A stretch of DNA of 64,000 bases from Ostrinia nubilalis (GCF_963855985.1 NC_087092.1:1860001-1924000); one strand, 5' to 3'; shown: positions 37,601-46,772, counted from the stretch's first letter. Program-made: numbers and translations. Notes: generated by a model from the sequence alone, not told the origin.

Positions 37601-40600
37601 CAGCCGGCCTCCAGCTCGGAGCACGAGGGCTCGCCGGGCCGGAGCCCGACGCCGCGCCCGACAGCGACGCCGAGCGCCTGTCGCCGCTGCTCACGCGGCC
37701 GCTCACCAACGGGGTGAGTGCCCGCGAGCGCACAGCAGCCGGCCTCCAGCTCGGAGCACGAGGGCTCGCCGGGCCGGAGCCCGACGCCGCGCCCGACAGC
37801 GACGCCGAGCGCCTGTCGCCGCTGCTCACGCGGCCGCTCACCAACGGGGTGAGTGCCCGCGAGCGCACAGCAGCCGGCCTCCAGCTCGGAGCACGAGGGC
37901 TCGCCGGGCCGGAGCCCGACGCCGCGCCCGACAGCGACGCCGAGCGCCTGTCGCCGCTGCTCACGCGGCCGCTCACCAACGGGGTGAGTGCCCGCGAGCG
38001 CACAGCAGCCGGCCTCCAGCTCGGAGCACGAGGGCTCGCCGGGCCGGAGCCCGACGCCGCGCCCGACAGCGACGCCGAGCGCCTGTCGCCGCTGCTCACG
38101 CGGCCGCTCACCAACGGGGTGAGTGCCCGCGAGCGCACAGCAGCCGGCCTCCAGCTCGGAGCACGAGGGCTCGCCGGGCCGGAGCCCGACGCCGCGCCCG
38201 ACAGCGACGCCGAGCGCCTGTCGCCGCTGCTCACGCGGCCGCTCACCAACGGGGTGAGTGCCCGCGAGCGCACAGCAGCCGGCCTCCAGCTCGGAGCACG
38301 AGGGCTCGCCGGGCCGGAGCCCGACGCCGCGCCCGACAGCGACGCCGAGCGCCTGTCGCCGCTGCTCACGCGGCCGCTCACCAACGGGGTGAGTGCCCGC
38401 GAGCGCACAGCAGCCGGCCTCCAGCTCGGAGCACGAGGGCTCGCCGGGCCGGAGCCCGACGCCGCGCCCGACAGCGACGCCGAGCGCCTGTCGCCGCTGC
38501 TCACGCGGCCGCTCACCAACGGGGTGAGTGCCCGCGAGCGCACAGCAGCCGGCCTCCAGCTCGGAGCACGAGGGCTCGCCGGGCCGGAGCCCGACGCCGC
38601 GCCCGACAGCGACGCCGAGCGCCTGTCGCCGCTGCTCACGCGGCCGCTCACCAACGGGGTGAGTGCCCGCGAGCGCACAGCAGCCGGCCTCCAGCTCGGA
38701 GCACGAGGGCTCGCCGGGCCGGAGCCCGACGCCGCGCCCGACAGCGACGCCGAGCGCCTGTCGCCGCTGCTCACGCGGCCGCTCACCAACGGGGTGAGTG
38801 CCCGCGAGCGCACAGCAGCCGGCCTCCAGCTCGGAGCACGAGGGCTCGCCGGGCCGGAGCCCGACGCCGCGCCCGACAGCGACGCCGAGCGCCTGTCGCC
38901 GCTGCTCACGCGGCCGCTCACCAACGGGGTGAGTGCCCGCGAGCGCACAGCAGCCGGCCTCCAGCTCGGAGCACGAGGGCTCGCCGGGCCGGAGCCCGAC
39001 GCCGCGCCCGACAGCGACGCCGAGCGCCTGTCGCCGCTGCTCACGCGGCCGCTCACCAACGGGGTGAGTGCCCGCGAGCGCACAGCAGCCGGCCTCCAGC
39101 TCGGAGCACGAGGGCTCGCCGGGCCGGAGCCCGACGCCGCGCCCGACAGCGACGCCGAGCGCCTGTCGCCGCTGCTCACGCGGCCGCTCACCAACGGGGT
39201 GAGTGCCCGCGAGCGCACAGCAGCCGGCCTCCAGCTCGGAGCACGAGGGCTCGCCGGGCCGGAGCCCGACGCCGCGCCCGACAGCGACGCCGAGCGCCTG
39301 TCGCCGCTGCTCACGCGGCCGCTCACCAACGGGGTGAGTGCCCGCGAGCGCACAGCAGCCGGCCTCCAGCTCGGAGCACGAGGGCTCGCCGGGCCGGAGC
39401 CCGACGCCGCGCCCGACAGCGACGCCGAGCGCCTGTCGCCGCTGCTCACGCGGCCGCTCACCAACGGGGTGAGTGCCCGCGAGCGCACAGCAGCCGGCCT
39501 CCAGCTCGGAGCACGAGGGCTCGCCGGGCCGGAGCCCGACGCCGCGCCCGACAGCGACGCCGAGCGCCTGTCGCCGCTGCTCACGCGGCCGCTCACCAAC
39601 GGGGTGAGTGCCCGCGAGCGCACAGCAGCCGGCCTCCAGCTCGGAGCACGAGGGCTCGCCGGGCCGGAGCCCGACGCCGCGCCCGACAGCGACGCCGAGC
39701 GCCTGTCGCCGCTGCTCACGCGGCCGCTCACCAACGGGGTGAGTGCCCGCGAGCGCACAGCAGCCGGCCTCCAGCTCGGAGCACGAGGGCTCGCCGGGCC
39801 GGAGCCCGACGCCGCGCCCGACAGCGACGCCGAGCGCCTGTCGCCGCTGCTCACGCGGCCGCTCACCAACGGGGTGAGTGCCCGCGAGCGCACAGCAGCC
39901 GGCCTCCAGCTCGGAGCACGAGGGCTCGCCGGGCCGGAGCCCGACAGCGACGCCGAGCGCCTGTCGCCGCTGCTCACGCGGCCGCTCACCAACGGGGTGA
40001 GTGCCCGCGAGCGCACAGCAGCCGGCCTCCAGCTCGGAGCACGAGGGCTCGCCGGGCCGGAGCCCGACGCCGCGCCCGACAGCGACGCCGAGCGCCTGTC
40101 GCCGCTGCTCACGCGGCCGCTCACCAACGGGGTGAGTGCCCGCGAGCGCACAGCAGCCGGCCTCCAGCTCGGAGCACGAGGGCTCGCCGGGCCGGAGCCC
40201 GACGCCGCGCCCGACAGCGACGCCGAGCGCCTGTCGCCGCTGCTCACGCGGCCGCTCACCAACGGGGTGAGTGCCCGCGAGCGCACAGCAGCCGGCCTCC
40301 AGCTCGGAGCACGAGGGCTCGCCGGGCCGGAGCCCGACGCCGCGCCCGACAGCGACGCCGAGCGCCTGTCGCCGCTGCTCACGCGGCCGCTCACCAACGG
40401 GGTGAGTGCCCGCGAGCGCACAGCAGCCGGCCTCCAGCTCGGAGCACGAGGGCTCGCCGGGCCGGAGCCCGACGCCGCGCCCGACAGCGACGCCGAGCGC
40501 CTGTCGCCGCTGCTCACGCGGCCGCTCACCAACGGGGTGAGTGCCCGCGAGCGCACAGCAGCCGGCCTCCAGCTCGGAGCACGAGGGCTCGCCGGGCCGG

Positions 40601-43148
40601 AGCCCGACGCCGCGCCCGACAGCGACGCCGAGCGCCTGTCGCCGCTGCTCACGCGGCCGCTCACCAACGGGGTGAGTGCCCGCGAGCGCACAGCAGCCGG
40701 CCTCCAGCTCGGAGCACGAGGGCTCGCCGGGCCGGAGCCCGACGCCGCGCCCGACAGCGACGCCGAGCGCCTGTCGCCGCTGCTCACGCGGCCGCTCACC
40801 AACGGGGTGAGTGCCCGCGAGCGCACAGCAGCCGGCCTCCAGCTCGGAGCACGAGGGCTCGCCGGGCCGGAGCCCGACGCCGCGCCCGACAGCGACGCCG
40901 AGCGCCTGTCGCCGCTGCTCACGCGGCCGCTCACCAACGGGGTGAGTGCCCGCGAGCGCACAGCAGCCGGCCTCCAGCTCGGAGCACGAGGGCTCGCCGG
41001 GCCGGAGCCCGACGCCGCGCCCGACAGCGACGCCGAGCGCCTGTCGCCGCTGCTCACGCGGCCGCTCACCAACGGGGTGAGTGCCCGCGAGCGCACAGCA
41101 GCCGGCCTCCAGCTCGGAGCACGAGGGCTCGCCGGGCCGGAGCCCGACGCCGCGCCCGACAGCGACGCCGAGCGCCTGTCGCCGCTGCTCACGCGGCCGC
41201 TCACCAACGGGGTGAGTGCCCGCGAGCGCACAGCAGCCGGCCTCCAGCTCGGAGCACGAGGGCTCGCCGGGCCGGAGCCCGACGCCGCGCCCGACAGCGA
41301 CGCCGAGCGCCTGTCGCCGCTGCTCACGCGGCCGCTCACCAACGGGGTGAGTGCCCGCGAGCGCACAGCAGCCGGCCTCCAGCTCGGAGCACGAGGGCTC
41401 GCCGGGCCGGAGCCCGACGCCGCGCCCGACAGCGACGCCGAGCGCCTGTCGCCGCTGCTCACGCGGCCGCTCACCAACGGGGTGAGTGCCCGCGAGCGCA
41501 CAGCAGCCGGCCTCCAGCTCGGAGCACGAGGGCTCGCCGGGCCGGAGCCCGACGCCGCGCCCGACAGCGACGCCGAGCGCCTGTCGCCGCTGCTCACGCG
41601 GCCGCTCACCAACGGGGTGAGTGCCCGCGAGCGCACAGCAGCCGGCCTCCAGCTCGGAGCACGAGGGCTCGCCGGGCCGGAGCCCGACGCCGCGCCCGAC
41701 AGCGACGCCGAGCGCCTGTCGCCGCTGCTCACGCGGCCGCTCACCAACGGGGTGAGTGCCCGCGAGCGCACAGCAGCCGGCCTCCAGCTCGGAGCACGAG
41801 GGCTCGCCGGGCCGGAGCCCGACGCCGCGCCCGACAGCGACGCCGAGCGCCTGTCGCCGCTGCTCACGCGGCCGCTCACCAACGGGGTGAGTGCCCGCGA
41901 GCGCACAGCAGCCGGCCTCCAGCTCGGAGCACGAGGGCTCGCCGGGCCGGAGCCCGACGACGCGCCCGACAGCGACGCCGAGCGCCTGTCGCCGCTGCTC
42001 ACGCGGCCGCTCACCAACGGGGTGAGTGCCCGCGAGCGCACAGCAGCCGGCCTCCAGCTCGGAGCACGAGGGCTCGCCGGGCCGGAGCCCGACGCCGCGC
42101 CCGACAGCGACGCCGAGCGCCTGTCGCCGCTGCTCACGCGGCCGCTCACCAACGGGGTGAGTGCCCGCGAGCGCACAGCAGCCGGCCTCCAGCTCGGAGC
42201 ACGAGGGCTCGCCGGGCCGGAGCCCGACGCCGCGCCCGACAGCGACGCCGAGCGCCTGTCGCCGCTGCTCACGCGGCCGCTCACCAACGGGGTGAGTGCC
42301 CGCGAGCGCACAGCAGCCGGCCTCCAGCTCGGAGCACGAGGGCTCGCCGGGCCGGAGCCCGACGCCGCGCCCGACAGCGACGCCGAGCGCCTGTCGCCGC
42401 TGCTCACGCGGCCGCTCACCAACGGGGTGAGTCGCCGCTCAACGTGACTCAACCATTACTACTAACTCTTTATTTAAATTCGCAAACGTATATGAAAATT
42501 CTAAACTGTGGAAAGATTGATTGAAATCATCTTGAAACTAATGTTTTATGAACTGACGCTTTTTAGTGGACACACCGGAAGCTTCAACCAAGGGCGATTG
42601 ATCAATTTATGACTCGAGATTTTTTATATTTTTTATTGGAGCACTAAGGATCACATTGGGTGCAACATTTGAGACGATTATGATCGTCGATCGGCGGGGT
42701 TATTGTATCTTAACAACCGGTTGCTGTTGTACAAGTTGCAATGCGACTGCGAAAAATGTCGAGAAATTAGCGCCACCTGTAATTAAACGCGGCACTGTGA
42801 TTAGTTGGCGTAGCAGTGCCTTTGAAACAAACAACTAGCATGCGGGTTTCGTAGCCTGAAATATCGCACACCACAGCAATATGAACCTTAAATGCGCCCT
42901 ACTTAAAGCTCATTTCCGTAACACAGCCGTGCGCGGGCTGCGGCGGCTGCGCGGGGTGCGCGGCGGGCGGCGCGCTGCGACTGGCGGCGCCGGCGCTGGC
43001 GCACATCGACGACACCGACACCGACGAGCCCGACCACCACCACTGTATGTACCACGCTTATAACGTGCTTCACTAACTTCGCGGGTTATAGTCTGGTCTC
43101 TGAGCACGTAGAATTTTGTCCAATGACCCCAAGTTATTATCCATCCTT

Positions 43149-43180
<32 letters not shown>

Positions 43181-46100
43181 GTCAGCCATAGGACGTCCAC
43201 TGCTGAACATAGGCCTCCCCTAATGCTTTCCACGTTGATCGATTGGTAGCGGCCTGCGCCCAGCGCTTCCCTGCTACGTTTACGATGTCGTCGGTCCACC
43301 TTGTAGGTGGACGTCCCACGCTGCGCCTTCCGGTTCCATCCTTAACGCTCGCGCGTAATTATATGTATTGCTGTCGCGACTGTGCGACGGGCGCCCGCAG
43401 TGAATGTGCGAGCGCAACAGCAACATAATTACGCGTGAGCGATAAGGATGGGTAGCTCGGGGTCACTGGACAAAATTCTACGTGCTCATAGACCGGGCTA
43501 TAGAGAGAGTCAAACCAATTTCACACCATGTAAGGGCCCTGAAAAGGGCAGTAATAAATACTTAATGAAGAATTTTAATCATAGGCAATCACGCATCGTG
43601 ATGTTGCATCGTCACCACTTCGGTGACGTTATCGTTGATTTTTGCTCAAGACTCTAATGTTTAATTCAGTAAATGACCAACCGAAAGTGATTCAATAGAG
43701 GTACTTAAAGGAACGAATCTGTTTTGATTGCTAAAATAAAGAAGGCAGTGAGTCTAAAATAATAATTTCGCCATAACTATTGCAAAATTATCTATGTAAA
43801 CTTATAATTTCTAAGAATCAAGTTCTGCTGAGCTTCATGTGAATTTTGTCTGGTTATGCAGTCTTCCGAAAACTAAGGAACACTGCAGTGTTCTAGCAGG
43901 GTTGCCCTTTGTCTAAGCTTGAATGTTGTATGTATAAATTTGTAAATGCTTTCCCTCTACGTCTTGGTCTTTTATGTCAGTCTAAATGTTCCTTATCGTC
44001 TTATACAAATTATATTTATACGATTAAACCATTACTTTGTGGAATGTGTGACTGTGAGCATCCTCAGTCAAGAAAAATAAATATAATACATTGTTAATGA
44101 AATATTACTCATTCTAGTAGACACGTTTGCCTAACTTAGAACTAGATTCACCAATTGGGTTGCAAAAAATTAGCTTTAATAGAATGCTGAAAAAACTAAA
44201 TTGATTTGCATTGTATAATATTTACTTTTCTGTCATTAACCATTCAATCATGAACGTAGTGTTTGAAATGAAGCTAGTGTCGTGTCGCGCCGCAAAGTCT
44301 ATAAATCAACATAGGTACATTTAAAATTATTTCTGTATTTTATTTATTGTTTAATAATAAATTTAAATTATATCTCTTAAAAATCAATAAATCTATGACT
44401 TTACGGCACGTCACGACCTACAAAGGTGTGTCCATCTTACTAATAAAATTTCCAGTACAACTAAATTAAGTTTGAATGAAGGGCCTAAGAAAACAGAACA
44501 TCATAATATTAAAGGAGTTGCCCATTCATTTATTTTGAAAGTTCAAACAAAAGAAGGAAAAATCCTAGAGCATTTTTTGTCTATGGAACCTTGTCAACCG
44601 TGGAAACGAGTAGGTATCGTACATTAGTAACGCCCCATCCCTCCAGCGGACGGCAGTCAATCCCGCGACGAGGCGGGGTCACCAGCGGTCGGCGAGGACT
44701 CGGACTATTTCACGCCTGAAGACACCACCACCACCATTCTGACAGTGCCCAGCGCCAAGTCCAAGATCGTAAGTCGCCTCGCCGCTCATCCGTGTGACGT
44801 CATCGGCTTGCGACATTTATTTGTTTTTTATTTGCATTTCTTTTTAGTTTGTAGGTGCGGAGCAGTGAGTATGTAGTGCGATTAGGCTGCTGTTGTATTT
44901 GTAATGAAGTTAGTGGAATAATTCTTGATCGCTTATTTGAGACTGTTTGCAATACATATTATACAGATATCAATAAAATTGTTTTGTGACTTGAAAAAGC
45001 GTTGTTATTCAGCTTTTGTTTGCACTCTTTAGCTGGAGTGAGAAAAGAAAATCTTAGAAAAGTGTATTGTTTAAAATTGTAGGAATATTCAATAATGAAA
45101 TAAAAATAATTAATATGTCTATAATATTTCAGAATTTGGATGAATGAGTGTTATTTTTGTGTATTGGTAGAGTAAGTAAATGTTTCTTTGTGATCGTGTA
45201 AGTTGAAACCAATCGCAGCAAGGTCGTCGTCATCGTTTTAGACTTATTTTGTATTTGTTGTCGCTTCCGTTGTGTTTAATTTGCGCATTCATCTCATGTA
45301 ATTACTATTCATTTTGTGTTGTGTTGGGTGGTAGTGTGTTCATGTTTTGTGTAGAATGCATCATTCGCTGTTGGTTTCTAGTGTGTATTTGTGAAAGTGC
45401 TAAGTGTTGCAATCTGTTGCAGGAGCCAGCCAACAACGTGCCCGGGGAATGCACCCCTCAGCGCTGGGCATTGCCGCATCACGTCACATCTCTTCCAGGT
45501 ACCAGAGTAAATACAAATGAGTAGGTCATCTTCCTAGAAACGCACCGAGCTCGGTTTGTATGTGAGCGCGCGCCAATACGTATGCGGCGCGCACGCACAC
45601 ACTGACAAAATTCGGAGCAACTCACCGCTAAATTTTGTCAGTGTGCGCGCATACAAACCGCTCGGGCGTTTCTATGAATATGACCTACTCATTTGTATTT
45701 ACTCTGCAGGTACGAATGGTTTAAATAGTAACAGTAGTAGATAATTATGCATTCTTAATTTTTACCAACATAATCGTTTTGCTGTCGATATTTTACTTGA
45801 CTTATCGATTGGCTAACAAATCAAATGGTAACATTTGATTTCTCGAAAACCGTTCGGGGAAGAAGTGCATGGATGGCGGGAAACTGCATCGTTCATTCGT
45901 TTCAGCCAAATGACGTCCACTGCTGGACAAAGGCCTCCCCCAAGGTTTTCCATAATGAACGGTCCTGTTCTTCCCGCGACCTTTACTAGAAACTAGAAAC
46001 TGCATAGCTTCATGCAATTATAGTCACGATGGAACGTATCGTAAAAAATAGATTATTTGGTTGCATAATACAGGATGTTGCGGCTCAATCCGTCTATCAG

Positions 46101-46772
46101 GCGTCTCTAAGACATAATTACATAACTTATAATTAAATAATCAATTAACTTCCTTTCCTAACTAAATCGTAATTTCTAATACATGTAATTGTTTGCTATT
46201 GCTTTGTCGCAGACGTTTTTAAACTTCATACTATTTTGTACTGTCAAAATCACTTACCTTTCAGTCGCCGCGCGATACGCACTATTGTAATACATTTTCT
46301 ATAATACGAAATATTCATCAAACCTGAGTTTTATTGGCTCCGAATGTCAGCGAAGACACAGGATGTCATAAAACGATGGATAAACCTGTAACTATCGATA
46401 AAGCCCGGTCTGTGAGCACGTAGAACCTCAAGATACCCATCCTTATCGCTCGCGCGTAATTATATTCCTGCGAGCAGCAACTACTGCGGGCGCCCGTCGC
46501 ACAGTCGCGGCGCCCGCAGTGAGTGTGCGAGCGCAACAGCAACATAATTACGCGCAAGCAATAAGGATGGGTAGCTTGGGGTCATTGGACAAAATTCTAC
46601 GTGCTCGCAGAACAGACTATAGACGTGATCATAACTTATCAAATTGTTTCCAGGCACCCCCCTGAGCCAGTCGAGCGTGCGGTCGTCGGGCGACTCGTAC
46701 AGCTCGACGTCGTCCACGCGGCAGCTGCTGGCGCCCGTCGGGGCCCCGCTGGCCGCCGACACGGCCTGCTAG
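22634..46772 (+). CDS. MGRN1: Mahogunin-type RING E3 ubiquitin ligase (MGRN1/RNF157)
   Basis: Relatives ubiquitinate endosomal and receptor-pathway targets such as TSG101. Exons: 22634-22721, 24300-24418, 24506-24777, 24846-25033, 25189-25343, 25844-26092, 26724-26864, one of the array-2 copies (34355-34483 if the first is used), 36604-36711, 37408-37578, 42927-43044, 44647-44768, 45423-45498 and 46654-46772. All phases fit. With one copy of each repeated exon this gives 684 residues. MGALTSRQ is an N-myristoylation start. The N-terminal domain shows [25 protein letters not shown] and [12 protein letters not shown]. The RING (C288, C291, C303, H305, C309, C312, C323, C326) and [14 protein letters not shown] follow, as in mammalian MGRN1. 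The tail is disordered, GC-rich and expanded by three tandem arrays, so the true mature mRNA is uncertain. No PSAP/PTAP motif was found. Confidence 0.93.
22820..23297. mobile_element. MITE with long inverted repeats in MGRN1 intron 1
   Basis: Ends of about 75 bases are inverted and imperfect, starting GTTACGGTTAATGTGATAAA and ending in TTATCACTTTGACCGTAAC. TATAT lies on both sides. The interior has a GC-rich hairpin (GGTGGCCC..GGGCCACC near 23150) and no coding capacity. Confidence 0.82.
23574..24154. mobile_element. MITE with repeated TTTTAGCGGG motif in MGRN1 intron 1
   Basis: The ends read GAGGCGTCTAGTTTCAAAT and the reverse complement of GAGTCGTCTAGTTTCAAAA, with AATT on both sides. The end motif (CCCGCTAAAAC, or TTTTAGCGGGATTTG) recurs inside at about 23840 and 23970, like transposase-binding subterminal repeats. 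No ORF. Confidence 0.85.
26931..30282 (+). mobile_element. Intact LINE (jockey/CR1-like) in MGRN1 intron 7
   Basis: A non-LTR retrotransposon inserted inside array 1. It runs from a GC-rich 5' UTR (TGAACCGTTACTTAAACC) to a 3' UTR with ACCATCAGGTGATCCG and a poly-A tail of about 25. AGGTAC flanks both sides (26925-26930 and 30283-30288), consistent with a short target duplication. One uninterrupted endonuclease plus reverse transcriptase ORF is present. The same 5' and 3' ends are widespread in moths and butterflies. The clade is a guess. Confidence 0.93.
27104..30211 (+). CDS. LINE ORF: AP endonuclease and reverse transcriptase
   Basis: A protein of about 1,035 residues from the first real ATG at 27104; the frame is open from 27041. 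The N-terminal third is an exonuclease-endonuclease-phosphatase domain: [31 protein letters not shown] and the catalytic end GSSDHCLI. The middle is a reverse transcriptase: [46 protein letters not shown] and the active site HCYADDST. The C terminus has the weakly conserved LINE tail with [11 protein letters not shown] and ends KGRQRT..GVYGRR. No frameshift or stop is seen, and the poly-A tail is long, so this may be a young, competent copy. No separate ORF1 (gag-like) is visible upstream. It runs in the same direction as MGRN1. Confidence 0.93.
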   Translation: MIAQLKTILPQEGTSCVSVGESLPGHPCSGHNTPERGCPGRPSYSGEGKTALNTWGKSKFTMAPPATLAVDFCNIRGLHSNLNAVHHHLETAKPALLFLTETQISSPADTSYLSYPGYKLEHAFVPRAGVCVYVGGNISSRRLSHLESRDLSTLWLRVDSDDHPRVYACLYRSHSGDAETDRLIEHVQMAAESVQQQIPSAEIVILGDFNAHHTEWLGSSKTDHAGRSVHDFAFAYGLTQLVTTPTRIPDVESQEPSLLDLLLTSHPDGYQLSVGAPLGSSDHCLIRSTVPLTCSPRPRVACSRRVWHYRSADWDEMRSFFASYPWRQVCFTQDDPSVVADLVADVVLQGMELFIPSSVVPIGGKSQPWFSQSCKKVLRRKQESYQAWANAARLRDENTSALKKEFNFASRSFKRVIARAKSEHIGRIGGKLERLPSGTRAFWSLAKAIQGNFCTPSFPPLHMGNGSLAHDAKEKADLLGKLFASNSTLDDGGHEPPIIPRCESCMPDIRFHQSSVRLALFSLDIHKSSGPDGIPPIVLRTCAPELAPVLTRLFRLSYLSGIVPTSWRTALVHPIPKKGDRSNPSNYRPIAITSLFSKIMESIINSQLLRYLEAHQLLSDRQYGFRGGRSAGDLLVYLTHCWAQAIETKGEALAVSLDMAKAFDRVWHKALLSKLPSYGLPEKLCGWVASFLADRSIKVVVDSKCSDSMSVNAGVPQGCVLSPTLFLLHINDMLQISGIHCYADDSTVDAAYTGRANISRENVIESRNKLVSDIETSLKEVSDWGRRNLVQFNPTKTQVCAFTAKKLPFVVSRCFESTPLTASANIGILGVDISSEVQFRGHLEGKAKLASKKLGVLNRSRRYFTPAHRLQLFKAQVRPHMEYCSHLWAGAPQYQLLPLDRIERRAARIVDCQDISDRLDPLALRRDVSSLCIFYRMYHGECSEELSGLIPAATFRHRSTRQHFHPHHLDGWQSTTVRFSRNFLPRTTKLWNGLSSAVFPDGYDLQAFKRRAYLYLKGRQRTCNAPGSAGVYGRR
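31427..31489 (+). repeat. Lepidopteran tail repeat, left part
   Basis: The sequence from AACAGGAAGGCG to GGGGGAGGCCT matches, in reverse, the repeat at 36718-36990 (there AGGCCTCCCCCAAG..CAGCACCTTCCTG). It continues at 33444 after a 1,954-bp insertion. Confidence 0.8.
31490..33443. mobile_element. 1,954-bp TIR element of unclear superfamily
   Basis: Terminal inverted repeats of about 34 bases begin CCCAAGTAGCATTTTACTCC and are almost perfect. The element interrupts a recognisable repeat, and comparison with the uninterrupted form shows CT duplicated at the insertion (31488-31489 and 33444-33445). The interior is AT-rich. Short motifs such as CTGTATA(A)CAG, AGCTGTATAG and TTATAACAG recur near both ends. 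The only longer frames (for example 32113-32298) show no known domain. I do not recognise the superfamily. Confidence 0.85.
33444..33510 (+). repeat. Lepidopteran tail repeat, right part with (ATG)n
   Basis: Starts CTATGTTCAGCAGTGGACGTC and ends in GATGATGAGGATAATGATGAT, the 3' tail of the repeat. Together with 31427-31489 it makes one copy of the family. Confidence 0.8.
33556..33795. repeat. Second (CAT)n-tailed lepidopteran repeat
   Basis: From CATCATCATCATCATCAT through CAACAGCCCTTTACAGTCCA, CCCCACGCTTGGCAGGCGGG and CGCCTCTTACGACACCCGTG. I recognise this as a widespread lepidopteran repeat tail, probably of RTE/SINE origin. It is non-coding and lies in MGRN1 intron 7. Confidence 0.75.
33980..34178. 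mobile_element. 199-bp MITE upstream of array 2
   Basis: The ends TAAGGCCCAGAACAGACGG and CCGTCTGTTCTGGGCCTTA are perfect inverted repeats, continuing for about 36 bases through GTGAAACGCAACTGCAAC. No coding capacity. Confidence 0.93.
34355..36163 (+). repeat. MGRN1 array 2: 12 tandem copies of a complete exon
   Basis: The exon encodes (AAE)[19 protein letters not shown] through EQAVTPE: 129 bases with acceptor GGCAG and donor GAG|GTCAGT. Twelve copies follow each other, separated by the same 27 bases, GTCAGTGCTGACAG..CTGGCAG. The period is 156 or, in four units that lack 9 bases at the exon start, 147. The spacer is GT-AG but is also open in frame as VSADSNSWQ, so all copies form one 607-codon open frame. 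First and last copies carry AAEI; most inner full-length ones carry AAET. A TGC/TCC (C/S) difference marks the copies in a partly alternating pattern. The last donor is GAG|GTATAG at 36164. Which copy or copies reach mRNA is unknown. Confidence 0.96.
36718..36990 (-). repeat. (CAT)n-tailed lepidopteran repeat in MGRN1 intron 9
   Basis: It begins with a (CAT/TCA)n run only about six bases after the exon 9 donor and continues TTCAGCCACAGGACGACCAC, CATAGGCCTCCCCCAAG and GTCGGTCCACCTTGTGGGTG. The A/TG-rich 3' tail is on the minus strand. Other copies are at 31427/33444, 43150 and 45899. Confidence 0.85.
37408..42426 (+). repeat. MGRN1 array 3: 37 exon ends, 135-bp period
   Basis: The first copy is the real exon 10 (37408-37578, [10 protein letters not shown] to PLTNG). 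From 37579, 36 further units of 135 bases repeat donor GTGAGT, then [20 protein letters not shown], then the exon end [25 protein letters not shown]. All are practically identical. Exceptions are one unit lacking 12 bases (near 39945) and one A-to-D change near 41959. The plus frame is open from 37480 to 42447, where TGA follows the last donor. The reverse strand is also open, as a by-product of the 45-codon period. The unit begins with a degraded copy of the exon's own middle (CTCGGAG.ACGAGGGCTCG). Each unit ends with the same strong 5' splice site. Confidence 0.97.
43089..43500. mobile_element. Palindromic TA-MITE, family P1, copy 2, interrupted
   Basis: Ends TAGTCTGGTCTCTGAGCACG and the inverted GTGCTCATAGACCGGGCTA, between TA dinucleotides. 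The left arm is interrupted by a (CAT)n-tailed repeat at 43150-43335. Confidence 0.9.
43150..43335 (-). repeat. (CAT)n-tailed repeat nested in a MITE
   Basis: (CAT)n, then GTCAGCCATAGGACGTCCAC, TGCTGAACATAGGCCTCCCC and GTCGGTCCACCTTGTAGGTG. CCATCCTTA lies on both sides (43141 and 43336), a target duplication within the host MITE. The tail and duplication fit non-LTR-type insertion on the minus strand. Confidence 0.88.
45503..45706. mobile_element. Palindromic MITE with 7-bp duplication, family P2, copy 1
   Basis: It starts CAGAGTAAATACAAATGAGT and ends with the reverse complement ACTCATTTGTATTTACTCTG. An exact 7-bp duplication CAGGTAC (45496-45502 and 45707-45713) flanks it. The target is the MGRN1 splice donor itself (CCAG|GTAC), so a donor sequence now exists on both sides. 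Copy 2 is at 48521. Confidence 0.95.
45899..45990 (-). repeat. Fragment of the (CAT)n-tailed repeat
   Basis: TTTCAGCCAAATGACGTCCA, CTGCTGGACAAAGGCCTCCC and CCAAGGTTTTCCA match the core of the repeat at 43150. Truncated, without the CAT run. Confidence 0.75.
46401..46619. mobile_element. Palindromic TA-MITE, family P1, copy 3
   Basis: AAGCCCGGTCTGTGAGCACG at the left and the inverted CGTGCTCGCAGAACAGACTA at the right, flanked by TA. It ends about 30 bases before the acceptor of the last MGRN1 exon. Confidence 0.92.

Noticed and set aside
37408..42426. CRISPR array
   Set aside because: Regular repeats without unique spacers, eukaryotic context, coding content and splice donors. It is a minisatellite.
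37579..42426. Assembly artefact as the sole explanation of the arrays
   Set aside because: Kept as a caveat but not adopted: units carry private variants (a 12-base loss, single-base changes, C/S and I/T patterns) that collapse or simple duplication errors would not create.
37425..42452. 1,675-codon open frame on the minus strand across array 3
   Set aside because: It is the reverse shadow of a 135-bp tandem repeat. A unit that is a multiple of three without stops stays open on both strands. No homologous domain is visible.
45503..45706. Reading the MITE as part of an MGRN1 exon
   Set aside because: The exon ends at the CCAG|GTAC donor in the phase needed for the last exon, and the MITE frame soon hits stops.
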